A stretch of DNA of 64,000 bases from the NCBI RefSeq assembly GCF_026625725.1, contig NZ_CP113060.1, forward strand, positions 1,618,001 through 1,682,000. Direction: 5' to 3'. Every line of letters starts with the position of its first letter. The first letter of the stretch is position 1. This document shows positions 44,511 through 54,135 of this stretch, in pieces. This stretch comes from Pseudomonas sp. SL4(2022). Its GTDB lineage: Bacteria > Pseudomonadota > Gammaproteobacteria > Pseudomonadales > Pseudomonadaceae. The translations under genes and the position numbers were made by a program. The notes below the pieces were generated by a model, which was not told where the DNA came from, did not search any database, and saw only the letters and a list, made by a program, of their open reading frames with translations.

Positions 44511-44536
44511 ACAAAACCCGCTTCGGCGGGTTTTGT
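44511..44536 (+). terminator. Intrinsic terminator of gabDT
   Basis: ACAAAACCCGC, loop of 4 (TTCG), GCGGGTTTTGT: a perfect 11-bp hairpin with its T-run inside the descending arm. It starts 18 nt after the gabT stop and may work in both directions. Confidence 0.92.
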
Positions 44537-44900
44537 GCATTTCAGCCCGTCGCGGCCACAACGCGTGGCACAACTCGCACCCGTGCAGGCAACAGCCATG
44601 CGTGGGAGGCGCTTTAGCGGCGATAGATTCGATGGCGCGCTCAGCCACGGAGGTTGGCGTTGAGCCTAACCGACGCCTCTCTGGCACTGGCAAAAAGCTC
44701 GCCGCTGATCCAAGTCAATAGACTGAAAAGCCTTCTCATTTAATACTTTAGCCGCTCTAGAATGGGCATTGCAGGCATGCTAATAGTTGATCCCTCCATC
44801 AGCTGCGGGTCGGCTAACAGTGGCTTTAAGCCTCGAATGCTTACACTGCGCGCCCTTCGGTCTGTGCCATCATTGTGCGATTGCCCTGTTTGAGGTGTTC
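44537..44900. other. Intergenic region upstream of the REC-HDOD gene
   Basis: About 360 bases. The middle is AT-richer (TTTAATACTTTAGCC around 44740) and may hold the promoter of the gene at 44901. I see no RNA gene or protein frame with support. Confidence 0.35.
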
Positions 44901-46127
44901 ATGCCGTCTTCGGCCAAAGCGTTGCACGTTCTGATTGCTGAGGCGGAACCCTGGACGGCCGATCTGCTCCTGCAACTGGTGCGCGATGTCAGGCCTGATG
45001 CGCGCATTCACGTGGCCAGCGACGGCGAAGCGGCTTTGGCGCATTGTCAGAAACGCTGGCCGGCGTTGGTCATCGCTGACGGCGAGTTACCGGGGGTGGA
45101 CGGTTTGGCGTTGCTGCGCCAGTTGCGTCGCCTGCCGCGCGGTGCCCAATTGCCCTTCGTGCTGATCAGCGGGCGTCTCGATGTTCACAGCGTGCGCGCT
45201 GCGCGGCCACTGGCGCCAGCGGCTTACCTCGCCAAACCCTTCAATGCCGAAAAATTGCGTCAGCGCTTACAAACGCTACTCGGCAGTGCTAAAGCCGCAT
45301 CGAACGCACCGGTGCGGCCCACCAACAGCCTGGATGACTACCTCAATGGGCGGCGCGAAGAAGGTCAGGGTGCGCCCTTGCTGGCCGAGGTTCGCGATGC
45401 CGTCAGCCGCTGCATGAACGGTGAAGACTATGACCTGCGCCAGTTGGAGCGCTTGTTTAGCCGCGAGCCGCAGATCACCGCGCGCCTGATTGCAGCAGCC
45501 AACAGCGCCGCCCAGCATCAGGGCGCACCTTGCCAGACCTTGCGTCAGGCGCTGCCGCGTCTGGGTGTGGCACATACGCTTAACCTGGTGCTGGGGCTGG
45601 CCATTCAGCGCAATGTGCAACTCAAAGACCCGCGTCTGGCGAGCCTGGCCCAAGCGGTTTATGCGCACACTGAACAGAGCGCCGATCTGGCGCACTGGTT
45701 GGCCAATGAACTGCATCTGGATGCCGAGCTGTGTTTTACCGCCGGTTTGCTGCACAACATCGGTGAGCTGGCTTTGTTGCGCAGCCTGCAGGATTGGCTG
45801 GATGGCGGAGGCGAATTAGACGATGAAGCGATTGCGCTGCAGATGAGTCGCCGCGCCGCCGGTTTTGGCTCGGCCCTGCGCATTCAGTGGCGTTTGCCGA
45901 TTGGTTTGCGCGAGCTGATTGCGGCGTTCTACAGCTTGGGCAGCGGCGTGTTCAGTCGCGAGGCGGTGATCCTCAATCTGGTCAACGAGCTGCTTAATCT
46001 GGGCGACCGGCACCCCCACGAGTTGCTCGACAGCCGGTGTGCACGGCTGTTGCGCCTGGATGCCGGCTTGCTTAAACGGCTGCCGCTGCCGCGCCCGGCG
46101 GATGCTCAGGCGCTGGCAATGGCGTAA
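44901..46127 (+). CDS. Response regulator with HDOD output domain
   Basis: A 408-residue protein with an N-terminal receiver domain (about 8-130): the phospho-acceptor Asp lies in LVIADGELPGVDG, and the conserved Lys in YLAKPFNAEKL. The C-terminal part (about 165-385) is an HDOD domain, a non-catalytic relative of HD hydrolases used in signalling (AANSAAQHQGAPCQTLRQAL; FTAGLLHNIGELALL). The start at 44901 follows GAGGT; an open frame 38 codons upstream lacks domain content. The partner kinase is not in the window. A role in stress or c-di-GMP signalling is typical of the group but unproven. Confidence 0.9.
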   Translation: MPSSAKALHVLIAEAEPWTADLLLQLVRDVRPDARIHVASDGEAALAHCQKRWPALVIADGELPGVDGLALLRQLRRLPRGAQLPFVLISGRLDVHSVRAARPLAPAAYLAKPFNAEKLRQRLQTLLGSAKAASNAPVRPTNSLDDYLNGRREEGQGAPLLAEVRDAVSRCMNGEDYDLRQLERLFSREPQITARLIAAANSAAQHQGAPCQTLRQALPRLGVAHTLNLVLGLAIQRNVQLKDPRLASLAQAVYAHTEQSADLAHWLANELHLDAELCFTAGLLHNIGELALLRSLQDWLDGGGELDDEAIALQMSRRAAGFGSALRIQWRLPIGLRELIAAFYSLGSGVFSREAVILNLVNELLNLGDRHPHELLDSRCARLLRLDAGLLKRLPLPRPADAQALAMA

Positions 46128-46141
46128 GCCGGGCTGAACGG

Positions 46142-47230
46142 TCAGAGATCCTTGGCGGCCAGGTCGGAAATGATCGCGTTGACGTCCATGCTTGCCCGCT
46201 CCATTTCCGTGACGGCGCGCAGCACTTTGCTCCAGTCTCTGCCTTGTGCCGCCTGCAGCGCTTCGTGGCCACTTTCGTGCACCACGCGGTGCGGCTGATC
46301 CAGCTGCTGGAAACTGCGTTGTTTGGCGTAACGCGCATGGGTGTCGCTGCTCTGGTACCACTGGCCCAGGCGGCAGCTGGTGTGGCTGCTGAGTTGGGTG
46401 TTGCTGTCTTGCAGAAACAGGCGCTGGTACACCGTGAGCTTGAACAGCAGGTGATCGAGTTTGACCGCCTCGCAGAACGAGCCCAGAGCAATGGCTTCAA
46501 TCAGCTGGGTCATGTGTTCGCCGAGCACGACCATTTCATCCAGGGTCTGGGCTGAGCGCGATACATCCCCGGACAGCCGCGTGGCTTCACTCGACAGGCT
46601 GCCGATGGAACGGCTGGCGCTGTCGGTTTCCTGATTGATGCTGCCTACCAATGTGCTGATTTCCTGCGTGGCCTGGCTGGTGCGTTGCGCCAGTGCGCGC
46701 ACCTCGTCGGCGACCACGGCAAAACCACGGCCTTGCTCGCCCGCGCGGGCGGCTTCGATGGCAGCGTTCAACGCCAGCAGGTTGGTTTGGTCGGAAATGG
46801 CTTTGATCAGCTCGACAATCCGACTGATCTCGCTGACCCGCTGTTGCAGCAGATCAACGCTTTGTACGCTGCTGACACCTTGCACGGCCATGCTGCTGAG
46901 CGACTCAGAAAAGCCGCCGAGCAGGGCCGAGGTCTGTTGGAAGATGCCGCTGTTTTGTTCGAGTTTGCTGACTTCGCGACTGAGCTGGTCAGCCTGCGCC
47001 ACCACCCCGTCACGGGTTTGTGACAGCGAGTCTTCAAAGCGCGCCAGTTTGCCGTGCAGTTCGTGCTGGTAACGCGTTACGCCATTGAGTGCATCGCGTT
47101 CTTGCTGGTTTTGCTGAGTCAGGCTACGCAGCTCATCCAGCTCGCGCTGCATGGCCGATTTTTCCTGATTCAGGCGGCTGACTTCCTGCTCCAGACTTTC
47201 ACAACGCAAACGCCATTTACTGTCGAACAT
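46142..47230 (-). CDS. Soluble chemoreceptor with C-terminal CZB zinc-binding domain
   Basis: A 362-residue cytoplasmic methyl-accepting protein without membrane segments. An N-terminal coiled coil (residues 1-75, charged heptads) precedes a short signalling domain whose hairpin tip is intact ([35 protein letters not shown], read in two parts). The last 120 residues form a CZB domain: [13 protein letters not shown] (His), [10 protein letters not shown] (Cys) and [13 protein letters not shown] (two His) are the likely zinc ligands. CZB receptors have been linked to sensing hypochlorite or zinc. It converges on the REC-HDOD gene. Confidence 0.92.
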   Translation of the reverse strand: MFDSKWRLRCESLEQEVSRLNQEKSAMQRELDELRSLTQQNQQERDALNGVTRYQHELHGKLARFEDSLSQTRDGVVAQADQLSREVSKLEQNSGIFQQTSALLGGFSESLSSMAVQGVSSVQSVDLLQQRVSEISRIVELIKAISDQTNLLALNAAIEAARAGEQGRGFAVVADEVRALAQRTSQATQEISTLVGSINQETDSASRSIGSLSSEATRLSGDVSRSAQTLDEMVVLGEHMTQLIEAIALGSFCEAVKLDHLLFKLTVYQRLFLQDSNTQLSSHTSCRLGQWYQSSDTHARYAKQRSFQQLDQPHRVVHESGHEALQAAQGRDWSKVLRAVTEMERASMDVNAIISDLAAKDL

Positions 47231-47324
47231 GGTGCACAGAACTCCAAGGGAAGGCAGGAGAAAACATCCGGCACGGCCGGTTGTATCCTGTATTTCGGCT
47301 TATTCCAACAAAGGTTGAGCCGTA

Positions 47325-50216
47325 TCAGCGTGGATCAAGCGGCAGGTGCAACTGCGTGTCCGTCAGGTGTCCATCGCTCAGCTTGGACAGTGGTTGCGGA
47401 TGGCCGATGACGTAACCCTGAGCATAGTCCAGACCAAGGCGGTGCACGCAGTCGAGGCTGGCCTGGGTTTCGACAAATTCAGCCACGGTTCGCAGGCCCA
47501 GTTGCTGGGCGATCTGTTGCATGGAGCCGACCATGGCCTGATTGATCGGGTCGCTCTCCAGTTGCAGGATAAAACTGCCGTCGATTTTCAAAATATCCAG
47601 CGGCAAATGGCGCAGGTAGGCGTAGGACGCAAAACCGCTGCCGAAGTCATCCAGTGCCACCTTCAGGCCCATGCGGCGCAGTTGCGTAATCCATTGTGCC
47701 GAAACGCCCAGCTCGCCCAGGGCGACCATTTCCGTGACTTCAATGCACAGTTTGTGCGCGGGCAGGTTGTGCCGCTGCAGCTCCTGCTCCAACAGTTCGT
47801 GGAAGTGCACGTTGAGCAGTGAGCTGGCTGTCAGGTTGAGGTTGACCTGCTCGAGCTGCGCCAGGTGCAGGGGGTTGTCCGCCAGCCACTGCAGCAGGTG
47901 AGTGACCACCCAGCGGTCGATGGCACCGAGAAAGCCATAACGTTCAGCAGCGTCGAGAAACTGTCCGGGGCTGACCCATGCGCCAGTCTGCGGGTCGCGG
48001 TAGCGCAGCAACACTTCATAGTGCAGCCCGCAGGCTGGCTGTTGCAGCGCCATCACCGGCTGATAGAACAGCTCGAAGTGGCCTTGTTCGATCGCCTCAC
48101 GCAGGCGGGTGATCCACTGCAACTGGCGTTGGTGTTCGAGCAGTTGGCCGTCTTCGGGGTTGAACTGCTGCACCTGATTGCGGCCCAGGTGCTTGGCCCG
48201 TTGGCTGGCGCTGTCGGCCCAGTTCAGCGCGGTTTCCCAGTCGGTCACCGCATGGTTGAGTGCCAGCAAGCCGACGCTGGCCTGCACGCGGAAGGGGCGT
48301 CCCTTCCAGGTGAAGACAAATTGCTCAACACATTGGCGCAGGGCTTCTGCGTGCGCCAGCGCTGTCGGGTTGTCGGCATCGCGCAGCAACACGGCGAACT
48401 CATCACCGCCCAGGCGCGCCAACTCGGCGGCGTGCGGCAGGTGATGGCGCAGCTGGCTGGAGAGCTGACGCAGCAGCTGATCGCCCGCCGAGTGGCCACA
48501 CAGATCGTTGACCTGCTTGAACTGATCCAGATCCAGACTAAGCAAGTGACTGAACCGGCGCGCATCCTCGCCCTGAAGGCTTTCGCGCAACAGACGTTCC
48601 AGTTCGCGGCGATTGAGCAAACCGGTCAGCGAATCATGCGCGGCCAGGTACTGCAGGCGCTCTTCCAGGGCGCGACGTTCGCTGAGGTCAACCACGATGC
48701 CTTCGATGCAATCCTGGGTCGAACGCAGATGCAACGCTAGATACACCCAACGGCTCTGCCCATCCAGACCGTGCATCTGGCATTCCTGACTGATCGCGGG
48801 CTGCTCGCCGTGCAACTGCGAAACTTGCGCCGCCCAGTGTTCAGCGCCCAACAGCTGCTGCATGGACATATCCGCGTTCACCTGCGCCAATCCCAGCAGG
48901 GCGAGAAAACTCGGATTGGCCTCAATCAGCGTGCCGCTGCGGGTACAGCGGAAAATGCCCTCACCACTGCTGCTGAACAACGCCTGATACTGCTGCAGAT
49001 TACCCAGCGCCTGGGCCTTGCTCTCGAGCAGAGCGCGACGGATCTGCTCCAGCTGTTTATCGAGGATGCCACCAAACAGCAGCATACTCAGCACCGGCAA
49101 GTAGGCGTGCATGTAATCGAAGCCCGACGGCAACGGAATCACCCCACTGCGCCCCAGCGGCACCAGCAGCATCAGCAGCAACGCCGAAGACCAGCACAGC
49201 AGGTAACCGACGGCGTAAGGTCGCCGCTGACGCAACCCGAGCAGCAGCAGCAACAGCTGGAACGCCCCGGTCAGCAGGATCAGCACGTTCAGCGCCTGGT
49301 AAGCGCGGTAATGGCCATAGCTGATGATGGTCCAGCCACACACCAACAAGGTGGCCGCAAACAGGACATTGCGCAGGTAGCGCACGCGGCCTAATTCAAG
49401 CTGCAACGCGCTGGCCAGGAACAGGCTGCTGAAAATCAGCATGCCGGGATTGGCCAGGTTGGCCAGCTGGGCCGATAACCAGGTCCACTGCTGCCCCAGC
49501 AGACTGATAACACCATGCAGACTAGCGTTGTACAGCGCCACACTCGCCACTGTCAGGCAGAACCACACCAGCGGCGGCTCGCGCAGGGTGCTGAATTTGA
49601 CCAGGAAAAACAGCGTCAGGCTGAGCAGGGCACCCAGCAGCAGACCACTGCGCATCCAGTGCTCAGCCAGTAGCACAGCACTCTGCTCGGCCGCCACCAA
49701 CTGCATGGGCACGCTCACTGCTGAACCACTTTGCACGCGCAACAGCAACGTATGCGGCCCCTGGCCGAGGCGAGGCAAACTAAACATGAAGTGCGGAGTT
49801 GGCTCACCCCGCTGCAGGAAAGGCCGGTGATCACCACTGTAGAAGGGCGCGATCAGACGATCCCGGTCGTACAGCCAGACCTCGATGTCGTCAAGAAAGG
49901 GTCGATCGATGATCAACTCCAGCTGCACGGCCACCGGCGCATCGAGGCGAAAAGCCAGCCACCAGGCACTCGCCGAATACCCCAGGCGCGGTACACCGCG
50001 TACCAGCGCGCCGTCGCGTTCGATCAACTGCTGCACTTCACCAGCGCTCAGGTTGCCCGTGCGATCTTCCAGCACCAGGCTGGCGGGCACCGCGACCGGC
50101 TGCGTCAACTGCTCGGCCTTCAGCGTCAGCATCGGTATCGACGCATCCACGGCATTGCTGCCCAGGACAACGCTGAGCAGCACAAGCAGAAAGGGAAGGT
50201 TGAACCGACGAAGCAT
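47325..50216 (-). CDS. 7TMR-DISM / PAS / GGDEF / EAL cyclic-di-GMP protein
   Basis: A 963-residue inner-membrane protein. In order: signal peptide and periplasmic DISM sensing domain (about 30-180), seven helices (about 185-385), PAS (about 405-515), GGDEF (about 525-690, site LARLGGDEFAVLL intact) and EAL (about 700-950). The EAL motif reads EVLLR instead of EALLR, but other catalytic blocks (DDFGSGFASYAYLRHLPLDILKIDGSF, in parts) are normal, so phosphodiesterase activity is possible. DISM domains often bind carbohydrate-like or lipid signals. The gene is alone on its strand, about 95 nt upstream of the CZB receptor, which it may precede in an operon. Confidence 0.93.
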   Translation of the reverse strand: MLRRFNLPFLLVLLSVVLGSNAVDASIPMLTLKAEQLTQPVAVPASLVLEDRTGNLSAGEVQQLIERDGALVRGVPRLGYSASAWWLAFRLDAPVAVQLELIIDRPFLDDIEVWLYDRDRLIAPFYSGDHRPFLQRGEPTPHFMFSLPRLGQGPHTLLLRVQSGSAVSVPMQLVAAEQSAVLLAEHWMRSGLLLGALLSLTLFFLVKFSTLREPPLVWFCLTVASVALYNASLHGVISLLGQQWTWLSAQLANLANPGMLIFSSLFLASALQLELGRVRYLRNVLFAATLLVCGWTIISYGHYRAYQALNVLILLTGAFQLLLLLLGLRQRRPYAVGYLLCWSSALLLMLLVPLGRSGVIPLPSGFDYMHAYLPVLSMLLFGGILDKQLEQIRRALLESKAQALGNLQQYQALFSSSGEGIFRCTRSGTLIEANPSFLALLGLAQVNADMSMQQLLGAEHWAAQVSQLHGEQPAISQECQMHGLDGQSRWVYLALHLRSTQDCIEGIVVDLSERRALEERLQYLAAHDSLTGLLNRRELERLLRESLQGEDARRFSHLLSLDLDQFKQVNDLCGHSAGDQLLRQLSSQLRHHLPHAAELARLGGDEFAVLLRDADNPTALAHAEALRQCVEQFVFTWKGRPFRVQASVGLLALNHAVTDWETALNWADSASQRAKHLGRNQVQQFNPEDGQLLEHQRQLQWITRLREAIEQGHFELFYQPVMALQQPACGLHYEVLLRYRDPQTGAWVSPGQFLDAAERYGFLGAIDRWVVTHLLQWLADNPLHLAQLEQVNLNLTASSLLNVHFHELLEQELQRHNLPAHKLCIEVTEMVALGELGVSAQWITQLRRMGLKVALDDFGSGFASYAYLRHLPLDILKIDGSFILQLESDPINQAMVGSMQQIAQQLGLRTVAEFVETQASLDCVHRLGLDYAQGYVIGHPQPLSKLSDGHLTDTQLHLPLDPR

Positions 50217-50297
50217 CCTGGCGCCTCTATCTACTGCGAGGTGCGCCAGGGCTCAGGGTGAACACGGCTCGCCTGGGCGAGTTGACGCTCTGGAATT

Positions 50298-50606
50298 CTA
50301 GCTGAGAACTGGCGTTTTGATTGCGCTGACGGTCTCACTCAGCTCCAGCAGCAGACCGGTAATTTGCTCCGCGCTCATGTTGAAAGGATCAAAACGATCA
50401 CTGGCCGAATATTTCAGAAACAACTCGCGATTCGCCTGCTTGGCACCGGCCCAGCCCATGCTCCAGGTGCTGTAGCGGCGCACGTTGATTTCGGCGTAGT
50501 CGAGGATGGTCAGGTCTTTGTGCCGACTGTCATCGGCCAGCCGGTTGTACAGCGCATTCACCTCGCTACGTGGGCCTTCGTGAGGCGTACAAGCATGATC
50601 GAGCCC
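50298..50606 (-). pseudogene. Truncated BLUF-domain photoreceptor gene
   Basis: The frame codes EGPRSEVNALYNRLADDS and then DLTILDYAEINVRRYSTWSMGW, the C-terminal half of a BLUF (blue light using FAD) domain, plus a 35-residue tail. The N-terminal half, with the flavin-contacting Tyr and Gln, is gone. An in-frame TGA (50607-50609) stops it 15 codons before the first possible GTG start. The break lies next to the promoter of the ArsS operon, so this gene was probably cut when that operon or its promoter was rearranged. Confidence 0.75.
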
Positions 50607-50650
50607 TCAAAGACGGTAAAAGAAGACAAGGACTGTAATTGTGCAATACC

Positions 50651-50703
50651 TGTACAAGTGTTGTACAACTTATAAGGCGTAATTCTTGTTTACACCTGTG
50701 TAA
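50651..50703 (+). promoter_or_regulatory. Candidate operator cluster upstream of arsS
   Basis: Two TGTACA hexamers lie 11 bp apart (50651-50656, 50662-50667), followed by a perfect palindrome TTACAC-CT-GTGTAA (50690-50703). TGTACA-type repeats are known operators of light-sensing MerR proteins of the LitR/CarH group, including in Pseudomonas putida. The next element downstream is a TATAGT (50725-50730) that could be a -10. Which regulator binds is unknown. Confidence 0.5.
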
Positions 50704-50787
50704 CAAAAGCAGTCGAGCACTCTCTATAGTGGCGACCAGACGCCGACGACGCCCAATCAGTCCGCCTACCCTTAGAGGGATCCTACC

Positions 50788-51765
50788 GTGCACGCCATGC
50801 TGCCCCTGCTCGACCAACTGGCCTTTCCGGCGATCCGCCGCGGTCAACTGGAAGCGCTGCAGATCAACCTGACCTACCGCTGCAACCAGCGCTGCCTGCA
50901 TTGTCACGTCAATGCCGGGCCGACGCGCACCGAGGCCATGACCGATGAAAGCCTGGCGTTGTTGCATCAAGTGATCGACGCCCACCCCGTACACACCCTC
51001 GACCTCACAGGCGGTGCGCCGGAGATGCACCCACGTTTTCGCGAGATCGTCAGCCACGCGCGCCGCGAAGGCCTGCGGGTGATCGACCGCTGCAACCTGA
51101 CCATCCTCAGCGAGCCGGGGTATGCAGGCCTGGCGCAGTTTCTCGCCGACCAAGGTGTGGAAATCAGTGCCTCGCTGCCCTGTTACTCGCGCGATAACGT
51201 CGACAAGCAGCGCGGTGATGGTGTGTTTGATGCCAGCATCCGTGGCCTGCAACAGCTCAATGCCCTGGGTTACGGCCAGCCGGGCAGTGGCCTGATCCTC
51301 AACCTGGTGTTCAACCCACAAGGTCCAAGCCTGCCGCCGCCACAAGCGGCGCTCGAAGCCGATTACAAACGCCGTTTGGCCGAAGATTTCGGCATCGTCT
51401 TCAACCACCTGCTGACCATCACCAATCAACCGATTGCACGCTTTGGCAGCACCCTGGTCAGCAAGGGCCAGTTCAACGGCTACATGCAGCTGTTGCGCGA
51501 CAGCTACCGGCCGGAAAACCTCGAACCATTGATGTGCCGCAGCCTGGTCAGCGTCGACTGGCAGGGCTACCTGTACGACTGCGACTTCAACCAGATGCTC
51601 GATTTGCCGCTGCAGTTGCAGGGCCAGCTGATCGGCCGCGAGCGCGCGCACCTGCGTGACCTGCTGCGCGCCAGCCTGGATGGCAACCCGATCGTCACCC
51701 GTGATCATTGTTACGCCTGTACGGCTGGGCAGGGTTCCAGCTGCGGCGGCTCACTCACTTCCTAA
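50788..51765 (+). CDS. arsS: ArsS-family radical SAM / Cys-rich protein
   Basis: A 325-residue radical SAM protein of the ArsS type (DUF3641 C-terminus). The cluster motif is CNQRCLHC at residues 32-39. The C-terminal Cys-rich part has CDFNQMLDLPL and HCYACTAGQGSSC; in relatives one of these positions can be selenocysteine, here all are ordinary Cys codons. ArsS homologues are associated with arsenosugar synthesis and usually sit by the methyltransferase arsM, which is absent here. The GTG at 50788 follows AGAGGG; the ATG two codons later is an alternative. It is the first of six co-directional genes. Confidence 0.88.
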   Translation: MHAMLPLLDQLAFPAIRRGQLEALQINLTYRCNQRCLHCHVNAGPTRTEAMTDESLALLHQVIDAHPVHTLDLTGGAPEMHPRFREIVSHARREGLRVIDRCNLTILSEPGYAGLAQFLADQGVEISASLPCYSRDNVDKQRGDGVFDASIRGLQQLNALGYGQPGSGLILNLVFNPQGPSLPPPQAALEADYKRRLAEDFGIVFNHLLTITNQPIARFGSTLVSKGQFNGYMQLLRDSYRPENLEPLMCRSLVSVDWQGYLYDCDFNQMLDLPLQLQGQLIGRERAHLRDLLRASLDGNPIVTRDHCYACTAGQGSSCGGSLTS

Positions 51766-51775
51766 GGATCGAAGC

Positions 51776-53167
51776 ATGCAACCAACCAGTCTGACCGGGC
51801 TGTTTTTCTGGGGTTTTCTTGTGGTCTACGGCGTGCTGATGTTGGCGCTGTCGCCGCGCGCGGTGACCCTCGGCGGCTTCTTCAATGGCGAGGACAACCA
51901 GGGCCGCAGTGCCAGCCCGTGGTTAATCACTTCCAGCATTTTTATCAGCTGGATCTTCGCCAAATCGGTGACCAACGCCGCCAATCTGGGGGCCACTTAT
52001 GGTCTGGTCGGCGGCCTGGCGTATGCCATGTACTGGTTGTCGATTCCGCTCACCGGTTTCGTCATCTACCGCCTGCGCCGCCGTTACGCGGCCACCGGGC
52101 TGGTGAGCTTCCTGAACAGCCATTATGGCCGTGGCGCAGCGCTGGCGTTCTCGGCGGCGATCCTGATCCGCCTGTTTAACGAGGTGTGGAGCAACACCGC
52201 GGTGGTTGGCGGCTATTACGGTGACTCGGGCAGCTTCGAATTTATCGCCGCCGCCCTGCTGTTTACCGCCGTGACCCTGGCCTACAGCCTGCGCGGCGGG
52301 CTGCGCAGCTCGATCATTACCGACGCGGCGCAAGCGGCGATCTTCGTCATTGCGCTGGTCTGGGTGCTGGGCATGGTGTTGCCGCAGCACTCGCCCCGCG
52401 AGTTGGCCAGCACCAGTCATTGGGCGTTGAGTGCTGGCGTCGACCTGCTGCTGGTCGCCGGCTTGCAAGCCTTCAGCTATGGCTTCCACGACCCGGTGCT
52501 GACGGATCGCGGCTTTATCAGCGAAGAAAAGTCCATGCGCCGCTCCTTCCTGATTGCCGGCATTCTCGGTTTTATCGCCATTTTCGCCTTCAGCCTGATC
52601 GGCGTGCATGCCCAACTGCTGAGTGTGCCGGCTTCCGACAACGTGCCGGCCGCGCTGGCGAAAACCATGGGGATTGGCGCGCTGTTGCTGATGACCGTGG
52701 TGATGGTCTCCGCCGCCGGCTCAACCCTGGACTCGACCTTCTCCAGCCTGGCCAAACTGGTCGGCCGCGAGCTGCCAAAACTGGCCGGCCGCGATCTCGG
52801 GCAGAAAGCCATTGGCGTCGGGATGGCGGTGATGGTGGTGTTTGCCCTGCTGGGTAACCTGCCGATGATCGCCGGCACCGACATTCTCAAGGCCACCACC
52901 ATCAGCGGCACCATGGTCATCGGCCTGGCCCCGGTATTTGTTCTGCATGGCCTGACCACGCCAACCCGCCTGGGTTTTCATCTGAGCTTCTGGACCGGTC
53001 TGGGCCTCGGTGTAGCCCTGACCCTGAACTGGATTCCGCAGAGCTGGGCCATCGGCGACGGCAAGTACGCCCTGCTGCTGGGCACCAACCTGTATGGCCT
53101 GGGCCTCTGTGTGTTGGGCTACCTGCTGCCGGGCTGGTTGTCGCGCCGCCCGCAACGGACAGCTTGA
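51776..53167 (+). CDS. Sodium:solute symporter family transporter
   Basis: A 463-residue inner-membrane protein with about 13 helices, of the SSS family (PF00474). The N-terminal SPWLITSSIFISWIFAKSV and ATYGLVGGLAYAMYW blocks and the central GFHDPVLTDRGFISEEK are conserved. AAGGA lies 8 nt before the ATG, 10 nt after the ArsS stop. The substrate is unknown; its fixed place after arsS suggests uptake of a precursor such as a nucleoside, sugar or organic acid used by the pathway. Its stop overlaps the next gene by one base. Confidence 0.88.
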   Translation: MQPTSLTGLFFWGFLVVYGVLMLALSPRAVTLGGFFNGEDNQGRSASPWLITSSIFISWIFAKSVTNAANLGATYGLVGGLAYAMYWLSIPLTGFVIYRLRRRYAATGLVSFLNSHYGRGAALAFSAAILIRLFNEVWSNTAVVGGYYGDSGSFEFIAAALLFTAVTLAYSLRGGLRSSIITDAAQAAIFVIALVWVLGMVLPQHSPRELASTSHWALSAGVDLLLVAGLQAFSYGFHDPVLTDRGFISEEKSMRRSFLIAGILGFIAIFAFSLIGVHAQLLSVPASDNVPAALAKTMGIGALLLMTVVMVSAAGSTLDSTFSSLAKLVGRELPKLAGRDLGQKAIGVGMAVMVVFALLGNLPMIAGTDILKATTISGTMVIGLAPVFVLHGLTTPTRLGFHLSFWTGLGLGVALTLNWIPQSWAIGDGKYALLLGTNLYGLGLCVLGYLLPGWLSRRPQRTA

Positions 53168-54135
53168 TGCGCGCCGGTCGCGATTGCCCGCTGGATTACC
53201 GTTTGCGGCGCGAGGCCTTTGCCGCTGAGCCGCTGTTTGCCTGCGACACGCTGTATGTGGCCGGTGGCCTGTATGGCAACCGTCAGGCCTTGGCGGCCCT
53301 GCAGCAGCGTGTGGCCAGTGAGCCGGGCGCGCGCCTGGTATTCAACGGCGATGCCCACTGGTTTGACGCCGATGCTGCGATTTTTCAGCAGATTGAGCAG
53401 GGCCTTGCGGGCCATCTGGCGCTGCGTGGCAATGTTGAAACCGAACTGGGTCGTGCCGATGACAGCGGCGCGGGCTGCGGTTGCGCCTACCCGATGAGCG
53501 TGGATGAGGCCGTGGTCGAGCGCTCCAATGCCATCCAGCAGCAGTTGAAGCGCACCGTGCACGGCATCCCCGGCATGGCGCAATGTTTGGCCACACGGCC
53601 CTGCACGGCGGTGGTCAGCGTGGCGGGGCAACGCGTGGCGATCAGCCATGGCGACGAGCAGTCTCTGGCTGGCTGGAGTTGTTCGCGTGAATCGCTGTGC
53701 GAGACGGCGCGTCAGCACGAGCTGGACCAATGGTTCGCCGCGCAGAACATTCAGGTGTTGGCCACCAGCCATACGTGCGCGGCGGTGGCGCTTAACCTGA
53801 CGCACGGCGCGTTGATCAATAACGGCGCGGCCGGCATGAGCAACTTTGCCGGCGGTCGTTATGGCCTGGTCAGCCGCATCGCCCGTACGCCCCACCCGGC
53901 TGCGCTCTACCGTGCCGAGCGCGACGGGGTGTTTATCGAGGCGCTTGCATTGAACTACGACCACGATGCCTTCCTCGCCGATTTCGACCGCCAGTGGCCA
54001 GCCGGCAGCCCGGCGGCACTGTCCTACCGTTCACGTATTTTGGGTGCTGTGGCCGACCAGCCGCAGCATGCCCTACTGGCCGGCTTTAGCCTGTGCCACA
54101 GCCTGTGCGCTCTGGAGGCGCTGACTGATGAATAG
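53167..54135 (+). CDS. Metallophosphoesterase-family protein
   Basis: A 322-residue protein with calcineurin-like phosphoesterase layout: DTLYVAGGLYGN (where the first metal motif D-x-H is expected but reads differently), VFNGDAHWFDAD (GD motif), LRGNVETELG (the GN(H/V)E motif), AISHGDEQS and ATSHTCAA for the late histidines. An inserted segment with GAGCGCAYP and CTAVVS carries several cysteines. The first metal motif is atypical, so either the metal site differs or activity is reduced. The ATG at 53167 overlaps the symporter stop (TGATG); a TTG just before it is not needed. Confidence 0.78.
   Translation: MRAGRDCPLDYRLRREAFAAEPLFACDTLYVAGGLYGNRQALAALQQRVASEPGARLVFNGDAHWFDADAAIFQQIEQGLAGHLALRGNVETELGRADDSGAGCGCAYPMSVDEAVVERSNAIQQQLKRTVHGIPGMAQCLATRPCTAVVSVAGQRVAISHGDEQSLAGWSCSRESLCETARQHELDQWFAAQNIQVLATSHTCAAVALNLTHGALINNGAAGMSNFAGGRYGLVSRIARTPHPAALYRAERDGVFIEALALNYDHDAFLADFDRQWPAGSPAALSYRSRILGAVADQPQHALLAGFSLCHSLCALEALTDE

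Noticed and set aside
47325..50216. EVL instead of EAL as evidence of a dead phosphodiesterase
   Set aside because: The substitution is conservative and the remaining catalytic blocks are intact, so inactivity cannot be concluded.
50788..51765. Selenocysteine in the ArsS C-terminus
   Set aside because: All relevant cysteines are coded by TGC or TGT, and the frame has no internal TGA.
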